64,000 nucleotides of DNA from MedAcidi-G1 sp000817085 (lineage in GTDB: Bacteria > Actinomycetota > Acidimicrobiia > Acidimicrobiales > MedAcidi-G1): positions 289,697-353,696 of the forward strand of contig JBJLAO010000002.1 in the NCBI GenBank assembly GCA_045568635.1. The letters are read 5' to 3'. The first letter of the stretch is position 1, and each line of letters begins with the position of its first letter. Position numbers and translations under genes: made by a program. The notes under the pieces are model-generated. The model searched no databases and was not told the origin of the DNA. It saw nothing but the letters and a program-made list of their open reading frames with translations. Below are positions 37,943 through 46,795 of this stretch, one piece after another.

Positions 37943-38995
37943 ATGGTTAACAGAATGGGAAATAAAAACCCTGTCCAAAAAACTGAACGAATAGTAGCTA
38001 TCGACGTTCTACGCGGTTTTGCTCTACTGGGAATTCTCGGAGCTAACATATTGTTTTTCGACGTTGAAGAGTCTTACCTTGAAGACTGGTCGAAAGTTGT
38101 TGATGACATGGCAGTTGGTGCGGCAAGTACACCATTTATGTTCTTCATGGGTGCTTTTGTACTGAACAAAATGATGGCTGTTTTCTCAATGCTTTTCGGA
38201 GCTGGAATAATCCTGATGACCGAAAGAATCGAACAACGCGGCACTTCAAGCAGACGCATCCACTACACGCGCAACCTTCTACTTCTCGGTATAGGGATAT
38301 TCCATTACAACGTCTTATGGTTCGGCGACGTCTTGATGATCTACGCTGTAAGCGCCTTTTTCCTTTACCCATTTCGTCGAATTGACGCAAAAAAACTTAT
38401 TTACGGAGGAATCATCCTGTGGCTCCTATTAACTATTTTCATCACTGATGACAGCACCCAGTACGCCCTCAGAGCCCCAATAATGATGCTTCTAGGTATG
38501 GGTCTTTACCGTCTCGGAATCATCAACGCAAAACGTGAATCAGATTGGTATAAGAAGACGATGCTGAGGTCATTTACTGTCGGCTTACCTTTGTGCGTGG
38601 TCGCAACTCTGCTCATGATGGGAGAACACGGAGAAACAGGGTTCTTCATCAACAACTTCGGCGTTCCGTTCATGGCGTTGGGTTACGTGTGTCTTGTGAT
38701 GTTGATTTGCACTTCCGACAAGCTTCCACGTGTTCAGTCACGTTTAGCTGCAGCCGGGCAGATGGCTTTGACCAACTATCTAATGCAGACAGTGCTGGGC
38801 TTAATAATCATCGAAACCATGAATGAAATAAAAGGTGAACGTGTTTCTGCTTTTTGGATGATGATCGCGATGTTTATCATCTGGGCAATCGAATTGTCAT
38901 GGTCTTCGCCATGGATGAAAAAATTCCGCTTCGGTCCCATTGAGTGGGCTTGGCGAACCGCTACCTACCGTAAAGTGCAGGCTTTTCGGAATTGA
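37943..38995 (+). CDS. DUF418 (YeiB-like) membrane protein
   Basis: 350 residues with eight to ten membrane helices. The N-terminal IAIDxLRG-type motif reads IVAIDVLRGFALLGILGANI, and the C-terminus has the DUF418 signature FRFGPIEWAWRTATY. Members are related to acyltransferase-type membrane proteins; no reaction is established. An alternative start four codons downstream (MGNKNPVQ) is possible. Confidence 0.85.
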   Translation: MVNRMGNKNPVQKTERIVAIDVLRGFALLGILGANILFFDVEESYLEDWSKVVDDMAVGAASTPFMFFMGAFVLNKMMAVFSMLFGAGIILMTERIEQRGTSSRRIHYTRNLLLLGIGIFHYNVLWFGDVLMIYAVSAFFLYPFRRIDAKKLIYGGIILWLLLTIFITDDSTQYALRAPIMMLLGMGLYRLGIINAKRESDWYKKTMLRSFTVGLPLCVVATLLMMGEHGETGFFINNFGVPFMALGYVCLVMLICTSDKLPRVQSRLAAAGQMALTNYLMQTVLGLIIIETMNEIKGERVSAFWMMIAMFIIWAIELSWSSPWMKKFRFGPIEWAWRTATYRKVQAFRN

Positions 38996-39024
38996 GTGAT
39001 TTCTGGAAGTAGCATCTTTATTAA

Positions 39025-40461
39025 ATGTTGAAAGGTAAAGACATAAAAGCACCAGCACGCACTCCTTCTCTTCTAGTTGTTTTAACAGCCGGCAGTCTTA
39101 TCGTGGCTTTGGCTTTAGGTGCACGTTCGACTATGGGTATCTTTCTTGACCCTGTTAGTGACGGTCTGGGCCTGGGAACAGGATCTTTTGCTCTTATGGT
39201 TGCTGTTCAGAACCTCATATGGGGAATTGGACAACCCATTGCCGGTGCTTTAGCGGATCGTTTCGGAACCCGACGCGTGTTGGTTGTCGGTGCTGTTATT
39301 TACTCTGTTGGAATATTAGTGCTAGCTAATGCCACCGGTCCTGCTGGTCTGCATCTTGGTGGCGGGCTACTTATGGGAGTAGGTATGGCTGCGGCATCCT
39401 TTTCCGTGGTTCTTGCTGCTATAGGTCGACTCGTTGACGAATCTCGTCGCTCTTTTGCCTTAGGTGTTGCTACAGCTTTTGGTTCGGTTGGACAATTTGT
39501 ACTCATACCTGTAGCGCGAGTTTTGATAGATGCCACTTCTTGGGAAACAGCGTTGCTTCTGCTAGCTGGTTTAACTGCACTAATAGCCGTGTTTTGCGCA
39601 CCTCTCCGCAACCCAAGTAACGGGGATAAAAACATTGAAACGCAAACAGGTGAATTTGAGTCTTTACGCGAAGTTTTCTACAGAGCTGTCAGAAACAGAA
39701 GTTACCTGTTGTTGAATGCCGGTTTCTTTGTGTGCGGTTTTCACGTGACATTTATAGGTGTCCATTTACCTAAGCATCTTGAAGACGTAGGTCAAACAGT
39801 TGGTGTGGCCACTGCTTCTCTTGCTTTCATTGGTCTTTTCAACATCGCTGGTTCGCTAGCTGCTGGTTCGCTAGGGCAACGTCACTCGAAATCGTTCCTC
39901 CTTAGCCTTCTTTATGGTGCTAGAGGTCTGGTCATATTAGGTTTTATTCTCCTACCTAAGAGCCCTGCCGTGTCAATTGCTTTTGGGTGCTTAATGGGTT
40001 TACTTTGGTTATCAACTATTCCATTGACTTCAGGGATTGTCATGTCACAATTCGGGACGAAACATTCTGGGTCTTTGTTTGGTGTTGTTTTCCTAAGTCA
40101 TCAGATAGGTGCTTTTATAGGTTCGTGGGGTGCGGGAATAGTACGCGACAACACTGGTTCATATATGGGTTGGTGGTGGACTGCTGTGGCTTTAGGTATT
40201 TTCGGGGCTCTTATACATCTCTTCGTTGATGAAGGCCCCGTAGCTCCAGCAGCTGAAAAGGTTTCTCGTTCCCCCATTGCCGCTCCCGTCGGACTGGCAG
40301 TTCTAATGTGGGTGGCGTTGAGCGTTGCGACTATCACGCCTCTGGTTCACGGTAAAAGCCGTGTCGCATCTGGAGCTCTTTTCTGTTGGATTAATTTTCA
40401 AGAAACTAACGAAACTCTTCTACTTTCAGTTAGTGACATTGACGCTGAAATAGCCAACTAA
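39025..40461 (+). CDS. MFS transporter (oxalate/formate-like NarK-type fold)
   Basis: 478 residues and twelve membrane helices. The loop 2-3 motif is IGQPIAGALADRFGTRRVLV and helix 4 begins GGGLLMGVGMAAASFSVVLA. About 45 residues after the last helix form an unusual hydrophilic tail (NETLLLSVSDIDAEIAN). The substrate is unknown. It starts 29 nt after the DUF418 gene. Confidence 0.82.
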   Translation: MLKGKDIKAPARTPSLLVVLTAGSLIVALALGARSTMGIFLDPVSDGLGLGTGSFALMVAVQNLIWGIGQPIAGALADRFGTRRVLVVGAVIYSVGILVLANATGPAGLHLGGGLLMGVGMAAASFSVVLAAIGRLVDESRRSFALGVATAFGSVGQFVLIPVARVLIDATSWETALLLLAGLTALIAVFCAPLRNPSNGDKNIETQTGEFESLREVFYRAVRNRSYLLLNAGFFVCGFHVTFIGVHLPKHLEDVGQTVGVATASLAFIGLFNIAGSLAAGSLGQRHSKSFLLSLLYGARGLVILGFILLPKSPAVSIAFGCLMGLLWLSTIPLTSGIVMSQFGTKHSGSLFGVVFLSHQIGAFIGSWGAGIVRDNTGSYMGWWWTAVALGIFGALIHLFVDEGPVAPAAEKVSRSPIAAPVGLAVLMWVALSVATITPLVHGKSRVASGALFCWINFQETNETLLLSVSDIDAEIAN

Positions 40462-40628
40462 AAGATCTGATTTTGAGTCATTTTGAAATAGCGAACAGGC
40501 AGAGACACAAAGCAGCAGCGATTTTTTTCACCTAGACATTGTGACAGGTATCTGCTCTCCACTTTCTAGCTGGAGGTCAATTTCTTGAAAATAGGAACGA
40601 TTAGATTACCTTTGGGGCAAACTTGTTT

Positions 40629-41860
40629 ATGAAAAAGTTGGGTTTTTCGATAATTCTGCTCTCGGTCTTTTCGGGATGCGGAGATACATCTGAAACTTCC
40701 ACACCACCACAGGTGTCTATTCCAACTACAACCCTGGAAGTGCTTCAAGAATCTGGTGTAAAACTTCTGGAGCCTTTGCCTCTCATAGCGATACGTGTAG
40801 GCCAGGCTGAACAGCCAATGGTTTTAATCAGCAGGCCTGACGGGGACGGTTTTCTCCTAGGTGAGCGGAAAGGTCACATAAAAGCCGCTGAACATAAACG
40901 ACGCATGGGTCTTTGAGTATTGGTGAAACGCTGCTCGACTTGTCCGGTGCGGTGAGCACAGCCGGTGAGGGCGGCCTTCTTGGTATGGCTTTCTCAAAAG
41001 ATGGGATCTGAGCTTTTCGTCAACTACACGGCTAAACCTATGACCACCAGGGTGTCTTCCTTCACTTTTACTGATGGCCTTTCAGGCGCTGGTCTGGAAA
41101 AGCGAAAAGAAGATTATCGAGATCCCACAGCCTTACCCAAACCACAACGGCGGACATCTTCTAGTCGATGATAATGGCAACCTGCTGATTGGCTTGGGTG
41201 ATGGCGGCGCTGGTAATGATCCGCATCGGTCATGGCCAAAATACTTCAACTTTCCATGGTGCGATTCTGAGGATCAACCCAATCCACGCCTATAGAGCGC
41301 CCCGTACATAGTCCCGTCTGACAATCCTTTTCCTCGGACGAAGCTCCAGGTTTCCTTCCAGAGATATTTCCTTTACGGACTGAGGAACCCGTGGCGTTTT
41401 GATTTCGATCCTTCAAACGGTGACTTATGGATAGCTGACGTTGGTCAAGACCGTCATCGAAGAAATCAACTTTCTCCCAGCTGACTCCTACACCGACGGG
41501 ACGTAACTTCGGGTGGGCTTCCATGGAGGGCACAGTTAAAACGAGCTCGCTTACAATACTCCGACGTCAACTTATCACGAACCTGTCCACGAGTACGAGC
41601 ACGGCGATGGACGCTGCTCAATTATCGGAGGAGTAGTAGTGCGTGACGGGAGTCTTGAAGGACTTGAAGGTGCATTTATTTTTAGTGATCTTTGCGATGG
41701 GAAAATTCGGGCTCTTGCATTCAACGGGGAGCAGTGGGTTGATCATGACTTGGAAGCGTTTGTTGAACTCCCGATCTCTTTCACAAGAGCCTCGGATGGA
41801 ACAATCTACGTATTGTCAGCGAACTGGCGGAATTTTTCGCCTAGAAGGAAAAGATGAGTG
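40629..41860 (+). pseudogene. Decayed PQQ-dependent sugar dehydrogenase (HHIP-like beta-propeller) lipoprotein
   Basis: Recognisable pieces lie in order but in different frames. They are: a lipoprotein signal (SIILLSVFSGCG), LLDLSGAVSTAGEGGLLGMA, LFVNYT, PYPNHNGGHLLVDDNGNLLI then GLGDGG, LYGLRNPWRFDFDPSNGDLW then IADVGQD, and CSIIGGVVVRDGSLEGLEGA then FIFSDLCDGKIRAL. These are the hallmark blocks of soluble aldose sugar dehydrogenases. At least four frameshifts are needed to join them, so the gene cannot make the full protein. The last frame ends in ATGA with the next remnant, showing that the two once formed an operon. Confidence 0.85.
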
Positions 41861-42304
41861 ACATAGAAACTTTTAGCAACTACCTCTTAGAGGAAACTGG
41901 TCTCGCCACGGTCAGCACAACCCAGGATAGATGGAAGGGTCCTCTCAACTGTCGTCAATTGTGGGATGATCGAAGCATCCACTTACGGGCGATACTTGTG
42001 TGGCATTTGTTTCAGGTGGTAATGCCGCCCGCTTGAAACACGTCGAACGTGGCTCTCAAGTAACCGTCAGCGTGAGGCGAGGATGGGCTTGGAGTTCAGC
42101 GACCGGGCCAGCAGATTTGATAAGACCTGAAAGCCTACCGGAGAGGCATCGACGCAGAAAAAATGAGGCTCTCTGCTCCGAGAGGTGTTTCCACGCAGCT
42201 GGTGGCGTGCATGATGACCTGGAGGAGCTACGACCGGGCGATGGCCGAGAGAAAAACGAGTCGTGGTTTGCGTGACCCCTGACCGCATTTTGGGCAACCC
42301 TTAA
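41854..42304 (+). pseudogene. Decayed PPOX-class F420-dependent enzyme
   Basis: Fragments in changing frames match the split-barrel PPOX/F420 family: TGLATVSTTQD, GRVLSTVVNCGMIEASTYG, DTCVAFVSGGNAARLKHVER then GSQVTVSVRRGWAW, FTAAGGVHDD in another frame, SYDRAMAE, and a final RVVVCVTPDRILGNP. The order is that of an intact roughly 145-residue enzyme, so decay by small indels rather than rearrangement is indicated. It overlaps the end of the preceding remnant by ATGA. Confidence 0.75.
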
Positions 42305-42332
42305 GATTTACGAAATCAACTAGACTTAAATC

Positions 42333-42776
42333 ATGCCCAATAAAGGTCCATCAAGATTCTCTCTAAAGACGATGAACTTTATTCATCGTCTGATAATCGG
42401 GCTGAGTTTTGGTCGAAAAGGCTGGAATCTTGCAAAGATGCCGGTTCTTGAACTAACCACTACCGGACGTAAGTCTGGTATTCCTCGTTCTGTAATGCTG
42501 ACTTCCCCTCATCAAGAAGATGACTCTCTTTTAATTGTTGCTTCAAAGGGGGGATCTGATGCACCTCCGGAATGGCTTCTGAATATCGAAAAGAACCCAA
42601 ATGTTGAAGTCCGAAAAGAAGGCGGGCCAAGTGTGTCTATGAGTGCAGACATCGTTAATGAAAACGAACGGAATAAACTTTGGCCAGTAATCACAGCAGA
42701 TTTTCCCAATTACAGTGACTATCAGAAAAAAACTTCCAGAGTAATCCCGCTTATATTCTTGAGGCCTATTAAATGA
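42333..42776 (+). CDS. Deazaflavin (F420)-dependent nitroreductase family protein
   Basis: 147 residues. The motif PVLELTTTGRKSGIPRSVML is the DDN-family F420-binding entry, followed by LLIVASKGGSDAPPEWLLNI. The family reduces or binds F420, quinones or nitro compounds. Its stop overlaps the start of the next gene by 4 nt (ATGA), which suggests the two act together. Confidence 0.87.
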   Translation: MPNKGPSRFSLKTMNFIHRLIIGLSFGRKGWNLAKMPVLELTTTGRKSGIPRSVMLTSPHQEDDSLLIVASKGGSDAPPEWLLNIEKNPNVEVRKEGGPSVSMSADIVNENERNKLWPVITADFPNYSDYQKKTSRVIPLIFLRPIK

Positions 42777-43498
42777 CAAAATCGAGTTGGTCTGTTCACG
42801 CCAAGAACCTTCCTGAGCATGCTCGAAATCCTATTCACACAGATGAAGGTGGAAGAGCGGCTGGTTTTGATGGCGCTCTGGTTGCAGGTGTGACTGTTTA
42901 TGCATATTTAACCAATCCGGTTTTAACTCTTTGGGGAATTGATTGGCTTCGTAAAGGTTCCTCTGTGGTCGAATTTAAATCTCCCGTACTCGCTGATGAG
43001 CTTGTCGAGTGTGTGACTCTTTTGGATGGAACATCACTTAACGTTAATGCCACAGTTAATGATGAGGTTCGTGCACACTGCACTGCCTACATGAATATGC
43101 CCAACTCAGGTAACCTTTCTATCTCTTCAGGTGAATTACTTAAATCTGAAGAAATTCATCTAATTAATGAATGGGAAAATTACGGGGAACGCGCCGGAGA
43201 TAACCAAGAGATCTATTCCGAACGTGGTTTAATACACCCTGCTGTATGGCCTGCCTTAGCTAATCATATTGTTGAAAAAAATCTTGTAGATGGCCCATGG
43301 ATACACACTCGAAGCAAAATTTTTCACCACGAACTAGTTGAAATTGGTTCTATTGCAAACATTGAATCGCAAGTCGTGAATCGATTTGCAAGCAGAACTG
43401 GTAATAGAGTCGTTATTAATATTTCAATAAAAATCAACGGGAAGAAAGCAGTTGGCCTCGAACACGAAGCATTGGTTTCTTTAAATCCGAAATCTTAG
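42773..43498 (+). CDS. MaoC-like hotdog-fold protein
   Basis: 241 residues. The segment NPIHTDEGGRAAGFDGALVA, followed by GVTVYAYLT, corresponds to the MaoC/(R)-hydratase active-site region (D-x5-H-like arrangement is altered). A second, more degenerate hotdog half follows (WIHTRSKIFHHELVEIG). It is probably a CoA- or acyl-ester-binding protein or hydratase. It is coupled to the deazaflavin-dependent gene by a 4-nt overlap. Confidence 0.65.
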   Translation: MTKSSWSVHAKNLPEHARNPIHTDEGGRAAGFDGALVAGVTVYAYLTNPVLTLWGIDWLRKGSSVVEFKSPVLADELVECVTLLDGTSLNVNATVNDEVRAHCTAYMNMPNSGNLSISSGELLKSEEIHLINEWENYGERAGDNQEIYSERGLIHPAVWPALANHIVEKNLVDGPWIHTRSKIFHHELVEIGSIANIESQVVNRFASRTGNRVVINISIKINGKKAVGLEHEALVSLNPKS

Positions 43499-43515
43499 AT
43501 GCCTAGTCTTCTAGG

Positions 43516-43544
43516 AAAGATTAATTGTCGATTAATTAATCTTT
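43516..43544 (+). repeat. AT-rich inverted repeat before the EHD-repeat lipoprotein
   Basis: AAAGATTAAT (43516-43525) and ATTAATCTTT (43535-43544) form a 10-bp stem around TGTCGATTA. There is no T-tract, so it is either a weak terminator of the preceding operon or a leader structure for the lipoprotein gene about 50 nt downstream. Confidence 0.4.
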
Positions 43545-43594
43545 GTTGCACTACTTAGTGAACATTTCTTCAAGTTTTTTTGGCAAACTTCCTT

Positions 43595-45448
43595 ATGATC
43601 CTAAAATATTTTTCTCTGCTACCTCTGTTAATTATTTTTTCAATATCATGCACCTCCGCAAATGATGAAGTCCTCATTGAAGCACCAACAACTACCACTG
43701 AAGCACCAACAACTACCACTGAAGCACCAACAACTACCACTACATCTCAACCTGTTGAAACTACAACTACTTATCAGCCTCTTAAAGAAGGTGAAGAATT
43801 TGAACTAATCCTTGAGCTTTGCGACTTAGCTTCTAATTCTGTTCAATGTGAACAAGAATGTTTTTACAGTCAACCCAACTTTGAGGGATGTGTAGCCGAA
43901 TCTATTGAAATAAGAAATGCTGAAGAAGTCGCTTCAACTGCACTGTCTTTGTCAGCTTCTGCAACTACTAAACCACTAAAAGATAACGAACACGACGAAC
44001 ACGACGAACACGACGAACACGACGAACACGACGAACACGACGAACACGACGAACACGACGAACACGACGAACACGACGAACACGACGAACACGACGAACA
44101 CGACGAACACGACGAACACGACGAACACGACGAACACGACGAACACGACGAACACGACGAACACGACGAACACGACGAACACGACGAACACGACGAACAC
44201 GACGAACACGACGAACACGACGAACACGACGAACACGACGAACACGACGAACCTAATACACCTACTCCAGGCACCGACTGGCATGTAGGTGTCGGCACCA
44301 ATGAGGAGGAACATGTTCATGAAGGAATGGAGACTTCAGATGGAGGTTTTATAGCCATAGGTCACACTGCTGAAAATGAAGTCGATTCTGTACCAAACCT
44401 TCTAATAGTTAAAACAGACCCATTTGGAAATGAGCTCTGGCAGGCTGTTTTAGGAACAACGAACAAGTTTGATGTCGGGTATTCAGTAGCTGAAACGAAT
44501 GATGGATATTTAGCTGGCGGCGGGATCCACTCCGACGGATTCCAGAAAAGAGCATTAATTAAATTTTCTTTTTCTGGGGAGATTCTTTGGCAGAGGATCT
44601 ACGAGCATCCTGGAATCGGTGCAGTTAGAGGAATTGAAGTTTTAGACAACGGGGAAATCATCATTACTGGATACATCGAGGGTGAAGAATCAGGTTTTCT
44701 TTTCATATCCGACGGAAGCACAGGCTTCCTATCGAAGGTTTCAGCTGACGGGGACCTTTTATGGGATAGACGTTTAGAAAGCCCTCAAGGCACAAAAGTG
44801 AAACAGGCAGCAAATGGTGGATTTGCGCTCGCCACAACAGTTTGGATCGGAACTGATGGTCTTGGTGAGGAGGAAGAAGCAGTCATGAATGCAAAAGTTT
44901 TCTTCACAGACTCGGATGGTTTCATCCAGAAAAGCCAAACTTATGGAGGAGACAACAACGTGCAATTATTCGATTTTGACGTTACTAACGATGGGGGCTT
45001 TATTTTCGCAGGCCACACAACAGGTTACGACTCCGCTAATTGGGACTGCATATTGGGACGCATCAACAGCGCAGGAGAAGAATTGTGGATTAAAACCTTT
45101 GGCCAACCACGCGGGTATGATCCTAATTTTATTCTCGATGAATGCTATGGGGTTCGTCAAAAACCAGACGGTGGATTTGTAATGGCTGGTGGAACCGGTG
45201 ACCACTCTGAGGAGTTCAGCAGCTACGGCCACTCTTCCGGTCCTTCTGATGAATGGAAAGTTCTACTGGTGGAAACAGACGGGGAGGGAAATCTCGAATC
45301 CATGAAAGTACATGGCCCAGAGGGTGGCCACAACGCAGGCGAATACGTTGGGCTTACATCAGATGGAGGTTTTATTGTTTTCACCGATACAGACACCCAA
45401 AGCCCACCTGCCCCGAATAATTTCGGACTATTAAAGATTTTTCCATAA
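43595..45448 (+). CDS. Surface lipoprotein: (Glu-His-Asp)29 tract plus beta-propeller repeats
   Basis: Start taken at ATG 43595, giving a lipoprotein signal MILKYFSLLPLLIIFSISC; a TTG 15 nt upstream is in frame. The mature part has three TTTEAP-type repeats, a four-Cys segment (LCDLASNSVQCEQECFYSQP), 29 tandem EHD triplets, and about 390 residues with at least six SDGGFIxxG-type strands (SDGGFIAIGH, NDGGFIFAGH, PDGGFVMAGG). The last part resembles delta-60/PQQ-like beta-propellers found in secreted proteins. The acidic/His tract should bind divalent metals; function is unknown. The next gene starts 3 nt after its stop. Confidence 0.75.
   Translation: MILKYFSLLPLLIIFSISCTSANDEVLIEAPTTTTEAPTTTTEAPTTTTTSQPVETTTTYQPLKEGEEFELILELCDLASNSVQCEQECFYSQPNFEGCVAESIEIRNAEEVASTALSLSASATTKPLKDNEHDEHDEHDEHDEHDEHDEHDEHDEHDEHDEHDEHDEHDEHDEHDEHDEHDEHDEHDEHDEHDEHDEHDEHDEHDEHDEHDEHDEHDEPNTPTPGTDWHVGVGTNEEEHVHEGMETSDGGFIAIGHTAENEVDSVPNLLIVKTDPFGNELWQAVLGTTNKFDVGYSVAETNDGYLAGGGIHSDGFQKRALIKFSFSGEILWQRIYEHPGIGAVRGIEVLDNGEIIITGYIEGEESGFLFISDGSTGFLSKVSADGDLLWDRRLESPQGTKVKQAANGGFALATTVWIGTDGLGEEEEAVMNAKVFFTDSDGFIQKSQTYGGDNNVQLFDFDVTNDGGFIFAGHTTGYDSANWDCILGRINSAGEELWIKTFGQPRGYDPNFILDECYGVRQKPDGGFVMAGGTGDHSEEFSSYGHSSGPSDEWKVLLVETDGEGNLESMKVHGPEGGHNAGEYVGLTSDGGFIVFTDTDTQSPPAPNNFGLLKIFP
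43679..43741 (+). repeat. 21-nt tandem repeat, 3 copies
   Basis: Three perfect copies of a 21-nt unit beginning GAAGCACCAACAAC encode EAPTTTT-type linker repeats after the lipoprotein signal. Thr/Pro-rich linkers of this kind space a domain away from the membrane. Confidence 0.9.
43988..44248 (+). repeat. 9-nt microsatellite GAACACGAC, 29 perfect copies
   Basis: 261 nt of uninterrupted GAACACGAC encode (EHD)29. All copies are identical at the nucleotide level, including third positions, so the array is recent or kept homogeneous by slippage. All six frames are open across it because the unit length is a multiple of three and contains no stop. Confidence 0.97.
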
Positions 45449-45451
45449 GTA

Positions 45452-46381
45452 ATGAAAATATTTTCACTTATAGCGACAAGCTTTTTACTAGTTTTTCTTT
45501 CTACGTCTTCAGCCTTAGCACACGATCCTTTAATTTTACTTCCAGAGCAGAAGGCCCCAGCAGAAGGTCCATTGCTCCCAAATGGAACTATTTCTTTCGC
45601 TCTATACGGGAGCCTTCTTGAAGGGGGTGATCAAAGAGGATTTCAATTCATTTTAGAGCCTGAAGATCGTTTGAACATCTCGCTGCTAATTCCAAACTTG
45701 CAACCCGAAAATGAGCTACCAGAAAAAAAACTTCCAAGGCTTTTCTTGTACCGACCTGACGGCTCAGTTCTAGAAGGAATATCAGACCTCTACGTTCCAT
45801 TCGATGAACCTTTTTCCATGACTAGATACATTAGAATTTTTGATCATACTGAACAGTCCTTAGGTGGTCTGCATCAAGTTAAAATTGTGGGAAGCCACCC
45901 ATCGCGTTTTACAGCCTCTATTGGCTACATCGAGAGCTTCGGAACCCCGGTAGAAAATGTCCCCAATAGAGAGGCGGGGCGTACCGGAATTTCTGACTGG
46001 TACCAGAACCCTGTTCCGGAAAACCCTTTAGAGACACCAGAAGAGAAAACTGTCGCTCCAATCGCCGAAGAGACAGCAGTTGAAAAGCCAGATACTAAGG
46101 TAGTGGAAACTTTAGAGACACCAGAAGAGGAAACTGTCGCTCCAATCGCCGAAGAGAAAGCAGTTGAAAAGCCAGATACTAAGGTAGTGGAAACTTTAGA
46201 AGCATCAGAAGAGGAAACTGTCGCCCCTGTCATTGATACGGCAAAACCTGAAATCTCAGAGAGTGCTGCTAGTTCTTCTTCGAAAATTTATATACCTATT
46301 GTTGCAGGTTCATTGTTTTTTTTATTTTCCGCAGGGGTCATTAGGAGAAAAAAATCTTCTAATCAAGCAAACGACCAATAG
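45452..46381 (+). CDS. Secreted or surface-anchored protein with tandem acidic repeats and C-terminal membrane anchor
   Basis: 309 residues. A signal peptide (MKIFSLIATSFLLVFLSTSS, cleavage likely after ALA) is followed by an about 150-residue beta-rich domain, a 28-residue repeat occurring twice plus a partial third (LETPEEKTVAPIAEE and so on), a C-terminal hydrophobic helix (IYIPIVAGSLFFLFSAGV) and a basic tail RRKK. This is a surface-anchored topology without an LPxTG motif. It is encoded 3 nt after the EHD-repeat lipoprotein, so they probably form one surface complex. Confidence 0.7.
   Translation: MKIFSLIATSFLLVFLSTSSALAHDPLILLPEQKAPAEGPLLPNGTISFALYGSLLEGGDQRGFQFILEPEDRLNISLLIPNLQPENELPEKKLPRLFLYRPDGSVLEGISDLYVPFDEPFSMTRYIRIFDHTEQSLGGLHQVKIVGSHPSRFTASIGYIESFGTPVENVPNREAGRTGISDWYQNPVPENPLETPEEKTVAPIAEETAVEKPDTKVVETLETPEEETVAPIAEEKAVEKPDTKVVETLEASEEETVAPVIDTAKPEISESAASSSSKIYIPIVAGSLFFLFSAGVIRRKKSSNQANDQ
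46028..46225 (+). repeat. 84-nt tandem repeat, two full copies plus a partial third
   Basis: Copies at 46028-46111 and 46112-46195 are nearly identical; a partial third runs to about 46225. Each encodes a 28-residue Glu/Pro/Val-rich stalk repeat. The few differences (e.g. EEK versus EEE) suggest recent duplication. Confidence 0.88.
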
Positions 46382-46751
46382 TGCTTTCAACATTTTCTGG
46401 AAGAATTCCTTGGTAGTCGTCTCCTGTCGAGTTCGTGCCAGTCGGTTCAAACATCAAAATGGAAGCTCCATCTGAAGAAGGTTTGTGAAATGTTCCTCTT
46501 GGAACAACATAGGTGTCTCCTTCTGACATATTCACAACTTTTTCTTCACCCCCTTCTCGTGTTGCTATATCGAAACGACCTTTCAGAACCAGAAAAAATT
46601 CATCTGTTTCTTCGTGTACATGCCACACGTGTTCACCCTCGACATGAGCTATTCGCACGTCGTAGTTATTTACTTTTGTGACGATTCGTGGACTCCATGT
46701 ATCGCTAAACGATTTAAGAGCTTTATTAAGGTTCACGGGTTTTTGTATCAT
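46359..46751 (-). CDS. Cupin domain protein
   Basis: 130 residues. Cupin motif 1 is HVWHVHEETDEFFLVLKGRF (His, His, Glu metal ligands) and motif 2 is GDTYVVPRGTFHKPSSDG. It is a small single-domain cupin of unknown substrate. Its 3' end overlaps the convergent surface-protein gene by 23 nt. Confidence 0.85.
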   Translation of the reverse strand: MIQKPVNLNKALKSFSDTWSPRIVTKVNNYDVRIAHVEGEHVWHVHEETDEFFLVLKGRFDIATREGGEEKVVNMSEGDTYVVPRGTFHKPSSDGASILMFEPTGTNSTGDDYQGILPENVESTIGRLLD

Positions 46752-46795
46752 GCTTTGATTCTATTTCTTAAATGTTTTCTGGTTAGGGTCAAGTA

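Noticed and set aside
40629..42304. Further selenocysteine or programmed frameshift sites in the sugar dehydrogenase region
   Set aside because: Breaks are multiple, of differing phase and without hairpins or slippery sites; simple decay explains them.
43988..44248. CRISPR array
   Set aside because: The repeat is a contiguous 9-mer with no spacers and lies inside a coding frame.
43870..44320. Antisense ORFs of (Ser-Ser-Cys)n and (Val-Phe-Val)n across the EHD array
   Set aside because: They are open only because the 9-nt unit has no stop in any frame. The plus-strand frame has a signal peptide and a conserved downstream domain.
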